A stretch of 64,000 bases of DNA from Sphingobacterium sp. GVS05A (GTDB taxonomy: Bacteria > Bacteroidota > Bacteroidia > Sphingobacteriales > Sphingobacteriaceae): the NCBI RefSeq assembly GCF_019969845.1, contig NZ_JAHXYR010000004.1:62001-126000 (forward strand), in the 5' to 3' direction. Numbering within the stretch: the stretch's first letter is position 1; each line of letters starts with the position of its first letter. Below the pieces are notes generated by a model, which had not been told where the DNA came from, ran no database searches, and saw only the letters and a list, made by a program, of their open reading frames with translations. A program made the translations under genes and the position numbers. Below, piece by piece: positions 52,800 through 62,030 of the stretch.

Positions 52800-53957
52800 A
52801 TGCCATTTTATGTTAAACAAGGGCAAATTCCAGCACAGCGACATACTGTTTTTAGAAAGCCCGATCATACGCTCTATGCTGAAGAATTGGTTTCTACCCA
52901 TGGCTTTTCCAGTCTTTATTCGCTCGTGTATCATTGCCACCCGCCTACGTTGGTCAAACAGATCCGTGAACCTTATGATGTTACTCCAAAGATTGCCCGT
53001 GAAAAACATCTTAAACATACCAGCTTAAAAGGATTTCAGGTTCAGGCCAAAGATGATTATCTGGAAAGTCGTACACCTGTTCTGGTCAACCAGGACCTAC
53101 ACATTTCACTGGCCGCACCCCGTCAGTCCATGACGGATTATTTTTATAAAAATAGCCAGGCCGATGAGATTATTTTCGTGCACCAGGGAACAGGGAAACT
53201 CAAGACGGGCTACGGAAGTATTCCTTTTCAGTATGGTGATTATCTGGTCGTCCCTAGGGGTACAATTTACCAGATGGAATTTGATCAGACAGGCAACCGA
53301 TTATTTATTGTTGAATCGTTTTCGCCAGTACGTACGCCAAAGCGGTATCGCAATGAATTTGGCCAGCTGATGGAGCATGCTCCTTTTTTTGAGCGGGATA
53401 TCCGTGTACCACAGGATCTGGAAACTTTTGACCAGCTTGGTGATTTTGAGGTGAAAATCAAGAAACAGGGATTGATTTATCCTTACATCTATGGAAGCCA
53501 CCCTTTTGATTTTATTGGTTGGGATGGCTATCATTTCCCTTGGGCATTTTCCATTCATGACTTTATGCCAATTACCGGGAAATTGCATCAGCCACCACCT
53601 GTTCATCAGACTTTTGAGACTGATACCTTTGTGTTGTGCAGTTTTTGTCCACGTCTGTATGACTATCATCCGCAATCCGTACCCGCACCTTATAACCACA
53701 GCAATGTAGACTCGGATGAAGTGCTATATTATGTGGATGGTGATTTTATGAGCCGGAAATCGGTTGAAAAAGGACAGATTACATTACACCCGGGCGGTAT
53801 TCCGCATGGACCACACCCCGGTACGGTCGAAAAAAGTATTGGACAAGTTAAAACCGAGGAACTTGCGGTCATGATCGATCCTTTCCGTCCCCTGATGCTG
53901 ACCGAAGAGGCGTTAAAAATTGAAGATCCCGATTACTTTAAATCCTGGATGAGTTAA
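52800..53957 (+). CDS. hmgA: Homogentisate 1,2-dioxygenase
   Basis: 385 residues from the ATG at 52800. An upstream in-frame ATG at 52731 would add a non-conserved tail. The cupin-fold enzyme shows the iron site: H300, an acidic ligand (D306 or E307) in 'YNHSNVDSDE', and H336 in 'GIPHGPHPG'. It opens the homogentisate ring to maleylacetoacetate. It is followed after 29 bp by the HPPD gene, and is divergent from the FAH-type gene, so the pathway is clustered. Confidence 0.93.
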   Translation: MPFYVKQGQIPAQRHTVFRKPDHTLYAEELVSTHGFSSLYSLVYHCHPPTLVKQIREPYDVTPKIAREKHLKHTSLKGFQVQAKDDYLESRTPVLVNQDLHISLAAPRQSMTDYFYKNSQADEIIFVHQGTGKLKTGYGSIPFQYGDYLVVPRGTIYQMEFDQTGNRLFIVESFSPVRTPKRYRNEFGQLMEHAPFFERDIRVPQDLETFDQLGDFEVKIKKQGLIYPYIYGSHPFDFIGWDGYHFPWAFSIHDFMPITGKLHQPPPVHQTFETDTFVLCSFCPRLYDYHPQSVPAPYNHSNVDSDEVLYYVDGDFMSRKSVEKGQITLHPGGIPHGPHPGTVEKSIGQVKTEELAVMIDPFRPLMLTEEALKIEDPDYFKSWMS

Positions 53958-53986
53958 GTTAAATACGAATAACCTTTATATAAATT

Positions 53987-55114
53987 ATGGCAAATACATT
54001 TGCAGAGAAGATTGCCCAAGCGCAAGATTTTCTACCTATTAATGGAACCGATTACATTGAATTTTATGTGGGGAATGCGAAGCAGGCCGCACATTATTAC
54101 AAAACTGCCTTTGGTTTTCAGTCGGAGGCTTATGCAGGGCCAGAGACCGGTATTAGAGACCGCGCATCTTATGTCTTAAAGCAAGATAAAATACGGCTGG
54201 TGCTGACCACAGCCCTTAAATCAGACCATCCTATTGCTGAGCATGTCAAAAAGCATGGCGATGGCGTCAAAATATTGGCTTTATGGGTTGATGATGCCCG
54301 CAAGTCATTTGAGGAAACGACCAAAAGGGGAGCAAGAGTCTATCAGGAGCCGCAACTTCTCAAAGATGAACAAGGGGAGGTTTGGACTGCAGGGATATAC
54401 ACTTATGGAGAAACGGTGCACCTTTTTGTGGAGCGAAAGAACTACAATGGTTTATTTATGCCCGGATATGAAAAATGGGAAAGCGACTATAACCCAGCAG
54501 AGACCGGTTTGCTCTATGTCGATCATTGCGTAGGAAATGTAGGCTGGAATAAAATGAATGAAACAGTTCAATGGTATCAGGATGTGATGGGCTTTGTCAA
54601 CATCCTGTCCTTTGATGATAAGCAGATCAATACCGAATATTCGGCATTGATGAGTAAGGTGATGAGTAATGGCAATGGCTATGTGAAATTTCCGATCAAC
54701 GAACCTGCTGAGGGAAAAAAGAAATCTCAAATCGAGGAATATCTTGAATTTTATGAGGGTGAAGGTGTGCAGCATGCGGCATTGGCAACGAAGGATATTG
54801 TACGTACGGTGCGGGAACTTAAATCCAGAGGGGTTGAATTTCTAGGAGCTCCTCCAGAAGCATATTATGACATGCTACCAGAAAGGGTTGGAGCAATAGA
54901 TGAGGAAATCCGGATTATCCAAGAACTTGGTATTTTGGTGGATCGTGACGAAGAAGGGTATCTCCTTCAGATTTTTACCAAACCTGTAGAAGATAGACCA
55001 ACTTTATTCTATGAGATTATTCAGCGAAAAGGTGCACAGAGTTTTGGCGCCGGTAATTTCAAGGCACTTTTTGAAGCAATCGAACGTGAACAGGAACGCA
55101 GGGGTAATCTATAA
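53987..55114 (+). CDS. hppD: 4-Hydroxyphenylpyruvate dioxygenase
   Basis: 375 residues with the three iron ligands of HPPD: H180 ('YVDHCVGN'), H263 ('VQHAAL') and E343 ('FYEIIQRKG'). It turns 4-hydroxyphenylpyruvate into homogentisate, the substrate of the upstream hmgA product. Vicinal oxygen chelate folds cover both halves of the protein. It is followed by a Glu/Leu-type dehydrogenase gene 13 nt on, likely in the same unit. Confidence 0.95.
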   Translation: MANTFAEKIAQAQDFLPINGTDYIEFYVGNAKQAAHYYKTAFGFQSEAYAGPETGIRDRASYVLKQDKIRLVLTTALKSDHPIAEHVKKHGDGVKILALWVDDARKSFEETTKRGARVYQEPQLLKDEQGEVWTAGIYTYGETVHLFVERKNYNGLFMPGYEKWESDYNPAETGLLYVDHCVGNVGWNKMNETVQWYQDVMGFVNILSFDDKQINTEYSALMSKVMSNGNGYVKFPINEPAEGKKKSQIEEYLEFYEGEGVQHAALATKDIVRTVRELKSRGVEFLGAPPEAYYDMLPERVGAIDEEIRIIQELGILVDRDEEGYLLQIFTKPVEDRPTLFYEIIQRKGAQSFGAGNFKALFEAIEREQERRGNL

Positions 55115-55127
55115 GGATATGTTGGGT

Positions 55128-56354
55128 ATGAAAGAATTATTGCGGGCATTTGAGCATCGGAGTCCAGAAATCGTATTCGAGTGGAAAGATAGTGAAACTG
55201 ATGCCAAAGGATGGATTGTTATCAATTCGTTGCGAGGCGGTGCAGCGGGGGGAGGCACACGCATGCGTGCAGGCCTGGATCGGCATGAAGTAGAGTCCCT
55301 TGCCAAAACAATGGAAGTAAAGTTCACGGTTTCAGGCCCCGCTATTGGTGGTGCGAAATCCGGTATTGACTTTGATCCACATGACCCACGCAAAAATGAG
55401 GTTTTAGACCGTTGGTTTAAAGTGGTAACGCCGCTATTAAAAAATTACTATGGGACAGGAGGGGATCTTAATATCGATGAGATCCATGATGTCATTCCAT
55501 TGACCGAAGAATATGGTCTATGGCATCCGCAGGAAGGCATCCTGAATGGACATTTTAAGGTAAATGAGAGCAACCGTATCCATCAAATAGGACAGTTGCG
55601 CTATGGAGTGTCCAAAGTGTTGGAAGATAATACCTACAGTCCGGATTTAAAGCGTAAATATAAGGTTGCAGACATGATAACAGGCTATGGAGTTTCTGAA
55701 TCCATCCGCCATTATTATCAACTTTTTGGAAGTGACTGTATAGGAAAACGTGCAGTGATCCAAGGCTGGGGAAATGTTGCTGCCGCCGCAGCTTTCTACC
55801 TCTCTAAGCTGGGCGTGAAAATTGTCGGAATTATAGATCGGGCTGGTGGTTTAATCAATCGGGAAGGTTTCGACGAAGCGGAGATTACGCAATTATTCCT
55901 GGATCGTAAGGGAAACGAGCTTAATTCACCGGATTTGATGTCATTTGAGCAGGTTCAGAAAGAAATATGGGTATTGAAGACCGATATCTTTGTTCCAGCG
56001 GCAGCATCACGTTTGGTTTCAAAAGATCAGATCCAGCAGCTCCTTGAAAATGGGCTTGAAGTCATTGCTTCTGGTGCAAATGTCCCTTTTGCTGATCAGG
56101 AAATATTCTATGGTCCAGTGATGGAGTTTGCTGATCAGCATGTTGCGGTGATCCCTGATTTTATCGCTAATTGTGGTATGGCAAGGGTATTTGCTTATTT
56201 AATGCAACGAAATATAGAAATGAGTGATGATGCGATCTTCTCTGACGTTTCAAAGGTGATTTTTGAGGCTTTGAAAAAAATAAGGGATTCTTCCGCAGAT
56301 CGTACACAGATCTCTTCGAGAGCGTATGAAATCGCATTGAAACAATTGGTCTGA
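55128..56354 (+). CDS. Glu/Leu/Phe/Val dehydrogenase
   Basis: 408 residues from the ATG at 55128; AAGGA lies 10 nt upstream. An ATG at 55119 (411 residues) is possible, and an ORF start at 55011 inside hppD is rejected. The catalytic Lys lies in 'GPAIGGAKSG', and a Rossmann motif 'IQGWGNVAAAAAFYL' binds NAD(P). It interconverts amino acids and 2-oxo acids. Its place after hppD suggests it may feed or balance amino groups from tyrosine breakdown. The exact amino acid is not visible. Confidence 0.85.
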   Translation: MKELLRAFEHRSPEIVFEWKDSETDAKGWIVINSLRGGAAGGGTRMRAGLDRHEVESLAKTMEVKFTVSGPAIGGAKSGIDFDPHDPRKNEVLDRWFKVVTPLLKNYYGTGGDLNIDEIHDVIPLTEEYGLWHPQEGILNGHFKVNESNRIHQIGQLRYGVSKVLEDNTYSPDLKRKYKVADMITGYGVSESIRHYYQLFGSDCIGKRAVIQGWGNVAAAAAFYLSKLGVKIVGIIDRAGGLINREGFDEAEITQLFLDRKGNELNSPDLMSFEQVQKEIWVLKTDIFVPAAASRLVSKDQIQQLLENGLEVIASGANVPFADQEIFYGPVMEFADQHVAVIPDFIANCGMARVFAYLMQRNIEMSDDAIFSDVSKVIFEALKKIRDSSADRTQISSRAYEIALKQLV

Positions 56355-56378
56355 TTCTTTTACGGGAGTCGTTAAACG

Positions 56379-56443
56379 AAAAACACTTGAAGCGGGGAAC
56401 TTCAAGTGTTTTAACTAACCAATTATTAACCTAAATTTATGAA
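56379..56443 (+). ncRNA. Hairpin-box unit 1 (GCGGGG loop)
   Basis: A stem of 13 bp (AACACTTGAAG/CTTCAAGTGTT core) with loop CGGGGAA, then TTTT, then the box TAACCAATTATTAACCTAAA and TTTATGAA. The unit ends at an ATG that runs into a stop after three codons. It also follows the dehydrogenase gene as its likely terminator. Confidence 0.7.
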
Positions 56444-56668
56444 TGCTTAAAACAGTGCAATACCTGTGCCAAAACTTATTTACCTAAGATGAATAAATTG
56501 TCATTTTTTTGTTAACTTATAATTTCGTTCCAATTTTGGTTAAATCGCTAAAGTCGTTGACTCTAAAAAGCTAATTCTCTATTGAATCCATCGTGGGCGG
56601 TGGATGTGTTAAAGGATGCAGATATATTTAGGGTTATTACTGTTTTATTTTTATAAACTGTTGATAAA

Positions 56669-56733
56669 CAGAAACTCCTGAAGCGGGGAGCAACAGGAGT
56701 TTTCCTAACCAATTATTAACCTAAATTTATGAA
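56669..56733 (+). ncRNA. Hairpin-box unit 2 (GCGGGG loop)
   Basis: A stem AAACTCCTG/CAGGAGTTT with loop containing AGCGGGGA, then TTTT and the same box. Stem bases differ from unit 1 at most positions but stay paired. The ATG at the end opens a 7-codon frame. Confidence 0.7.
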
Positions 56734-56870
56734 AAGTACAAGTATAACGTGATGAGAATATAAAATGTTTCAACTATTTTCACTTTTTTAGATTTTTTAA
56801 CATTTTTTAGTATTTCTATATTGATTTTCAGTAAAATATTCTAATATTTATATTCTTTTCGTATTAGAAA

Positions 56871-56943
56871 ATAAAAAACCTGTTAGCGGGGACTAACAGG
56901 TTTTTTATAAACTAACTAATTATTAACCTAAATTTATGAAACT
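56871..56943 (+). ncRNA. Hairpin-box unit 3 (GCGGGG loop)
   Basis: A 14-bp stem (AAAACCTGTTAG/CTAACAGGTTTT) with loop CGGGGA, then TTTTTT and a box with one change (TAACTAATTATTAACCTAAA). Again the stem sequence is new and the loop constant. The ATG opens an 8-codon frame. Confidence 0.7.
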
Positions 56944-57143
56944 AGTCAACAACTTTCAATAAGAATGCCAGGGCATAAATCAATCAGTCGGTTTAACGAT
57001 TTTTAACGCTTTCTATGGCTAACACGCCGGTACTTCCTTGTAACAAGGCTTTAGTATTTTATTTTTCAAACCTTTTATCGCTTGTAAGCGTTTACTTAAT
57101 CAGAGTGAGCAAATAATCATTAAAACTGTTTAATATAAAGTAC

Positions 57144-57923
57144 ATGTCCTTATCCTATCTTTATCAATTCGAAAATTATAGAAGCCCTTTTTGGGCTTTT
57201 GCTATCCACGATGGTCATCATATCGATGCGGATTTAGAAACGTATTTACATATAGCTCCCGAAGATCGTTTACGTGAGGAGGATCCATATACGGCAATTT
57301 TGGCAGAATTGCCCTTTAACCGCTTTGTTAGTGGGACATCGAGGTTTCAATTGGATTTAAATAGGAATAAGGAGGGAGCTATTTATCTGACACCCGACCA
57401 ATCCTGGGGAATTCAGGTCTGGAGGTCAGCGTTGCCGCAACAAATAAAAGATCAACTATACGAATCTTATGACATGTTGTACCGGAAGATAACGCAGCAG
57501 ATTCAAAACACCATTGACCGCTATGGCTATTTTGTTGTTTATGATATTCATAGCTATAATGCGCTCCGAGATGGGCCGACGGCTATGATCGACAAAGTAA
57601 ACAATCCACAGATTAATATTGGAACAGCAAACAATCACAGCAAATGGCAGGAATTGACCAGCTCATTGATGGATGTGCTTCGTACGGGTAAAGATGGGCA
57701 GGTCTATGACGTGCGTGAGAATGTTAAATTTAAGGGTGGCTTTTTGTCATCTTATTTAAATGAGCAATTTGGCGATAAGGGTTGTGTGTTTTCTATTGAG
57801 TTTCGCAAGGACTTTATGAATGAATGGACCGGAGAGGTCTACCCTCAAAAGTTACAGGAATATAAGCAACTTTTAATGCAAACCACTGACACCCTCGAAT
57901 CCTATTTTGCCTATGAAAGATAA
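57144..57923 (+). CDS. N-formylglutamate amidohydrolase-like protein
   Basis: 259 residues. The fold and motifs 'FAIHDGHHID', 'SRFQLDLNRNKE', 'YDIHSYN' and 'FSIEFRKDFMNEWTGE' match the N-formylglutamate amidohydrolase family (zinc-dependent). No Hut genes are nearby, so the classical histidine pathway is unlikely. It overlaps the next gene by 11 nt and is part of a three-gene cluster. It probably cuts an amide in a substrate made or used by the ATP-grasp protein. Confidence 0.85.
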   Translation: MSLSYLYQFENYRSPFWAFAIHDGHHIDADLETYLHIAPEDRLREEDPYTAILAELPFNRFVSGTSRFQLDLNRNKEGAIYLTPDQSWGIQVWRSALPQQIKDQLYESYDMLYRKITQQIQNTIDRYGYFVVYDIHSYNALRDGPTAMIDKVNNPQINIGTANNHSKWQELTSSLMDVLRTGKDGQVYDVRENVKFKGGFLSSYLNEQFGDKGCVFSIEFRKDFMNEWTGEVYPQKLQEYKQLLMQTTDTLESYFAYER

Positions 57924-59745
57924 TGCGAAGCAGTTAGCGGCTATCCTAAAAAAAATCAAAAATAAGGAGGTTTTTCATACGCAGATACCACCAAAAAATA
58001 AAATGGTATTCAATCAGGTTGTGCCTTATTTATTTTTGTATCGACAGTTTTTTAGTCCGGATCCGATGCTGGCGGAACTGGTAAAATCCGAACCTGCGTA
58101 TTTTAGAGTTAAGGACCCAGAAATGAATGTATCGGACTGGATCGCACCGATACTTAACCAGTTCGTCGAAGAATTTGGTGCATGTCTAATTATAGAAGCT
58201 TGGACGGCAAGCCCGGGGCAGGAAGAAGATATTCAGATCCATATTGCCCGGAAAAATGTACAATCCATTGCACAATATCTTGGAAAGCAATTGGAAACGG
58301 AGGAATCTATTGCAAAAGTCGAAATTGTGACCGACACGAAAACCAATGCGACACAGAGTCTCTCTCCAGCGAGTATACAATTGGATAAACTAAATAGTAA
58401 TATCTTGTATATGGGATTAGAAATCAAACCGAAGTATCTGCTGGGGGGCAACCAACAAATACTTCCCATTGATCTTCGTCATTTTCGTGAGGCTATATCC
58501 CGAAGTTTATCCAAAACATTTTTTGAATTTATTCGCATACATACCCTGTCAAAACCAACATCATTTAAAATTAGTCATCCCAAAAAGATGCTTCCTTTGG
58601 CTTGGGAAATCGATCAAAAACTGGCCCGTGAAAGCCAGCGGTTTGATTTTCTATTGTTGGTAACACCGACAAATTCCTATGACGCCTGGCTGCAGTTCAA
58701 AAAGGGAAACTATCGCAGGGTTCCTGTTTTTCATTATAGACCCATGCCGATTGATCCCGATATTATTAAACGTAACCTCTATAATCTACATATTGAAGAC
58801 CTTTATGACCCTTCCATAGCTTATTTGTTTCGGGATAAACGCAAAGAGCTCGATCAGATGATGAGCATGCTGAGCGAAAGGGGGAAAGAGGGATTTTTAC
58901 TGGGCAGCATGCAAGTGTTTGGTACCGTCAACGAAAAGCTGTTGGAAAAAGCGCAGGCCATATTAACAATTACAGCGACTGACAGGGAGCATCAAACAAA
59001 GGAAGAGGATGTCGTCTATGCAGAAGAGTTTGCGAAACTAGCACAGGAAGAACTGGATTATTTAAAGAGCCAAGATCCTAATTTTGGTACGACTGTACGG
59101 CTTCGGGATGATATCTATGGAGTGATGGTGAATCAAGGGGTGCTAAATATCAGTAAACAATATAGTCTGCCCCGACATCGGGTACAGGCATTGATCCAAC
59201 ACGAAGTTGGGACTCATATTGTCACCTACTATAATGGCAAGCAACAGCCCTTCAGCCTTTTTAGATTGGGAGTTCCAGGATATGAGAAGCTTCAGGAGGG
59301 ATTGGCCGTACTCGCCGAATACTTGGTTGGTGGCTTGACAAATAATCGATTACGCATATTAGCCGGTAGGGTGGTGGCGGTATATCACATGCAACAGGGA
59401 AATACTTTTTTAGATACATTCGCGCTGTTGGTAGATAAATATCAGTTTCTGCCAGAGACGGCTTTTCAGATGACCATGCGTGTTTTTAGAAGCGGAGGGC
59501 TCACAAAAGATGCGTTGTATCTCAGTGGTTTGATCGAATTGATAAATTATATAAAAAGTGGTCGGGATCTCACCTTGCTGACTATGGGCAAGATCAGGGA
59601 AGATTATATCCCGATAGTCGAAGAATTAATGCTTAAGGGGATTCTGAATGCCCCTGTTTTGACACCCAAATACTTGACCTCACCCTATAAAGATGCATTA
59701 ACCAATCTCAAGAAAAGTAAAGGAATATTTCAGATGATACAATAA
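57913..59745 (+). CDS. QEGLA-motif/DUF1704 metallopeptidase-like protein
   Basis: 610 residues from the ATG at 57913; a TTG start 6 bp earlier is less likely. It carries HEVGTH at 430-435 and QEGLA at 461-465. The HExGTH-plus-Glu layout is that of the MATCAP/KIAA0895 metallopeptidase family, whose eukaryotic members remove terminal tyrosine from tubulin. Bacterial members are named flavohemoglobin expression-modulating proteins. It is placed between an amidohydrolase and an ATP-grasp ligase, so peptide or amide processing is inferred. Confidence 0.85.
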   Translation: MKDNAKQLAAILKKIKNKEVFHTQIPPKNKMVFNQVVPYLFLYRQFFSPDPMLAELVKSEPAYFRVKDPEMNVSDWIAPILNQFVEEFGACLIIEAWTASPGQEEDIQIHIARKNVQSIAQYLGKQLETEESIAKVEIVTDTKTNATQSLSPASIQLDKLNSNILYMGLEIKPKYLLGGNQQILPIDLRHFREAISRSLSKTFFEFIRIHTLSKPTSFKISHPKKMLPLAWEIDQKLARESQRFDFLLLVTPTNSYDAWLQFKKGNYRRVPVFHYRPMPIDPDIIKRNLYNLHIEDLYDPSIAYLFRDKRKELDQMMSMLSERGKEGFLLGSMQVFGTVNEKLLEKAQAILTITATDREHQTKEEDVVYAEEFAKLAQEELDYLKSQDPNFGTTVRLRDDIYGVMVNQGVLNISKQYSLPRHRVQALIQHEVGTHIVTYYNGKQQPFSLFRLGVPGYEKLQEGLAVLAEYLVGGLTNNRLRILAGRVVAVYHMQQGNTFLDTFALLVDKYQFLPETAFQMTMRVFRSGGLTKDALYLSGLIELINYIKSGRDLTLLTMGKIREDYIPIVEELMLKGILNAPVLTPKYLTSPYKDALTNLKKSKGIFQMIQ

Positions 59746-59758
59746 TCAGCGACACTAT

Positions 59759-60772
59759 ATGAAGATAGCATTTGTTATTAATCAGACCCATAAAGAAACT
59801 GAACGTTTCACAACAACCCTGCTCGCATTGAAAGCACATCAGCTAGGGCATGCAATTTATTACATCGGACTGGCCGATTTTTATTATGAATCTGCCCATA
59901 TTGCCGCTCATGTTCGTGAGGTGCTTCCTACACAACAGATTACCTCTGCAAAGCAGTTGATGGAGGTATTGAGAGCTACAGCAAAGACAAAAATGGAATT
60001 GGAGAAGATGGATGTGATCTGGCTTAGATTCGATCCTGTTTTGGATATGGTGAATCGGCCCTGGGCAGCTTCATCTGCGCTGCAGTTCGCCTCTTTATTA
60101 AAAGAAAAAGGTGTACAGGTCATTAACGATCCCGATAGTTTGGGCCGGGCAAGTAACAAATTGTATCTCGAGGGTTTTGACGAGTCTATCCGACCCAAAA
60201 CAATTGTAACCAGAAATTATGCTGATGTTGTTGAGTTTTTTGAGCAACAAAATAAATTGATTATTTTAAAACCTTTAAAGGGGTCTGGTGGGAAAAATGT
60301 GTTTTTGATCAATAAAGATAATCAACAGAATTTAAAGCAAACGGTCGAGGCGATTGCCAGGGATGGCTATGTGATTGGACAGGAGTATCTGCCCGAAGCA
60401 GCTGCTGGTGATATCCGTTTTTTTCTGTTGAATGGTGAACCCGTTTCCATCAATGGAAAATATGCTGCTGTTCATCGTGTGCAACAGGGGAATGAGATCC
60501 GGAGCAATGTGCACCAAGGGGCAAAAACCCAAGTCGCGATAATCTCGCCGGAGCTGCTACTTATGGTTGATAAAATCAAAGACAAATTGATACAGGATGG
60601 AATGTATTTTGTTGGTTTGGATATCGTGGGCGATCGTATTATGGAAATAAATGTTTTTAGTCCGGGAGCTTTATGCCAAACAGAAGAGATTGTAAAAGAA
60701 GATTTTTCCGCATTGATTATCAAAAATCTTGAAGAAAAAATAGGATCTGCTAGAAATTCATCGGGTGTATAG
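59759..60772 (+). CDS. Glutathione synthase-like ATP-grasp ligase
   Basis: 337 residues. ATP-grasp features are 'IILKPLKGSGGKNVFLI' (ATP loop), 'YVIGQEYLPEAAAGDIRFFL' and the metal-binding 'MEINVFSPG'. It resembles glutathione synthetase GshB but has no gshA neighbour. It should form an amide or peptide bond using ATP. It is 13 bp after the QEGLA gene. The product is unknown. Confidence 0.86.
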   Translation: MKIAFVINQTHKETERFTTTLLALKAHQLGHAIYYIGLADFYYESAHIAAHVREVLPTQQITSAKQLMEVLRATAKTKMELEKMDVIWLRFDPVLDMVNRPWAASSALQFASLLKEKGVQVINDPDSLGRASNKLYLEGFDESIRPKTIVTRNYADVVEFFEQQNKLIILKPLKGSGGKNVFLINKDNQQNLKQTVEAIARDGYVIGQEYLPEAAAGDIRFFLLNGEPVSINGKYAAVHRVQQGNEIRSNVHQGAKTQVAIISPELLLMVDKIKDKLIQDGMYFVGLDIVGDRIMEINVFSPGALCQTEEIVKEDFSALIIKNLEEKIGSARNSSGV

Positions 60773-61016
60773 TAAGGCGGTTATATGTAATTGGTTTTAT
60801 AATAAGGGGGGCAAAGATCAATAATTGACTGGGCTGTTTAAAAGCATACCTGATTCTGAGAACTAAGTTGTTTTTGGTGTCATTTGAAATCTTTTAATGG
60901 TAATTAGGATTGTTGTGATAGGAAGCTGACCAAACGTGGGATTGATGGAAATTATGAGTTTGAGATGAATCAAGGCATTTAAATTCTTGTTAATTTTAAG
61001 AAAATATAAAAATACG

Positions 61017-62000
61017 ATGTTTATTATTGATTCGCCTTCCCATGATGCTTATTTCAATATTGCTTCTGAGGAATACCTGCTCACGAAATATCCGAAAGAA
61101 CCCATTTTCTTATTGTACATAAATGATCCGTCAATTATTATCGGCAAATTTCAGAATACTTTGGCCGAAATTAACCTTGATTATGTGAACGATAATAAGA
61201 TTAAGATCGTTAGGAGAATGTCTGGTGGTGGTGCCGTATATCATGACTTAGGAAATCTCAATTTCTCCTTTCACACCTTATTGGGAAATCTTGATTTTAT
61301 GGATTTTTCAACTTTCACACAACCCATTGTTTCTGTTTTGAACAAATTGAATATTCCGGCCAAACTGGAGGGAAGGAACGACCTGTTGGTGGATGGAAAA
61401 AAGTTTAGTGGAAATGCTAAGCTTGCAAAAAATGGTAAAATGGTTCAACATGGTACTATTTTAATTGATTCGCAGATGCAGATATTGAGTGATGCATTGA
61501 AGGTAAACCCGCTTAAATTTGTCGATAAAGCTGTCAAGTCCAACCGAGCAAGGGTGACCAACCTGATCGGTTATCTACCTCAGGGTTTTACAACGGTAAA
61601 ATTTAAGGAACTATTGATCGCAGAAATGCAGCGTGAAAACCCTGATGCGGAGATCATTCATTTCTCTGCAACTGATATCCAGAACATCGAGAATCTGGTG
61701 AAGGAAAAATATGAAACCTGGGACTGGAATTTCGGTTTCTCTCCGAATTATAATTTTAAAAAGGCAATCAAGATCCCCGCCGGTTTTATAGAATTACATT
61801 TAGATGTACATAAAGGTTCTATTGAGCATGCTAAGATTTTCGGGGATTTTTTTGCTGCTGAATCTATTCATGAACTGGAGCAACTATTGATTGGAAAAAA
61901 ACATCAGTTGGAAGAAATCAGAGCGCTGTTGGAAGCCATAGATCTAACTTCGTATTTTGGAAAAGTTGATGTAGCTGAAATTTTGGAGCTATTTAAATAA
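61017..62000 (+). CDS. lplA: Lipoate-protein ligase A
   Basis: 327 residues from the ATG at 61017; an upstream TTG start is rejected. The lipoate site 'RRMSGGGAVYHD' and the Lys motif 'KKFSGNAK' are present, and a C-terminal accessory domain follows ('WDWNFGFSP'). It attaches scavenged lipoate to dehydrogenase E2 and GcvH proteins. It stands alone after a 244-bp spacer in which I see no promoter of clear type. Confidence 0.92.
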   Translation: MFIIDSPSHDAYFNIASEEYLLTKYPKEPIFLLYINDPSIIIGKFQNTLAEINLDYVNDNKIKIVRRMSGGGAVYHDLGNLNFSFHTLLGNLDFMDFSTFTQPIVSVLNKLNIPAKLEGRNDLLVDGKKFSGNAKLAKNGKMVQHGTILIDSQMQILSDALKVNPLKFVDKAVKSNRARVTNLIGYLPQGFTTVKFKELLIAEMQRENPDAEIIHFSATDIQNIENLVKEKYETWDWNFGFSPNYNFKKAIKIPAGFIELHLDVHKGSIEHAKIFGDFFAAESIHELEQLLIGKKHQLEEIRALLEAIDLTSYFGKVDVAEILELFK

Positions 62001-62030
62001 CAGCTATTGTATTATCCCATTGGGACTTAA

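Larger units (their letters stand above)
56355..57143. other. 789-bp gene-free region with three hairpin-box units
   Basis: No ORF of coding character is present. Three related units occur at 56379-56443, 56669-56733 and 56871-56943 (listed separately). Palindromes CCTTGTAACAAGG and CGCTTGTAAGCG occur near 57035-57095, before the next gene. The first hairpin also serves as the terminator of the dehydrogenase gene. Confidence 0.8.

Noticed and set aside
56431..56950. Short frames starting at the ATG of each hairpin-box unit
   Set aside because: They are 3 to 8 codons long with unrelated sequence, so there is no sign of selection on a peptide.
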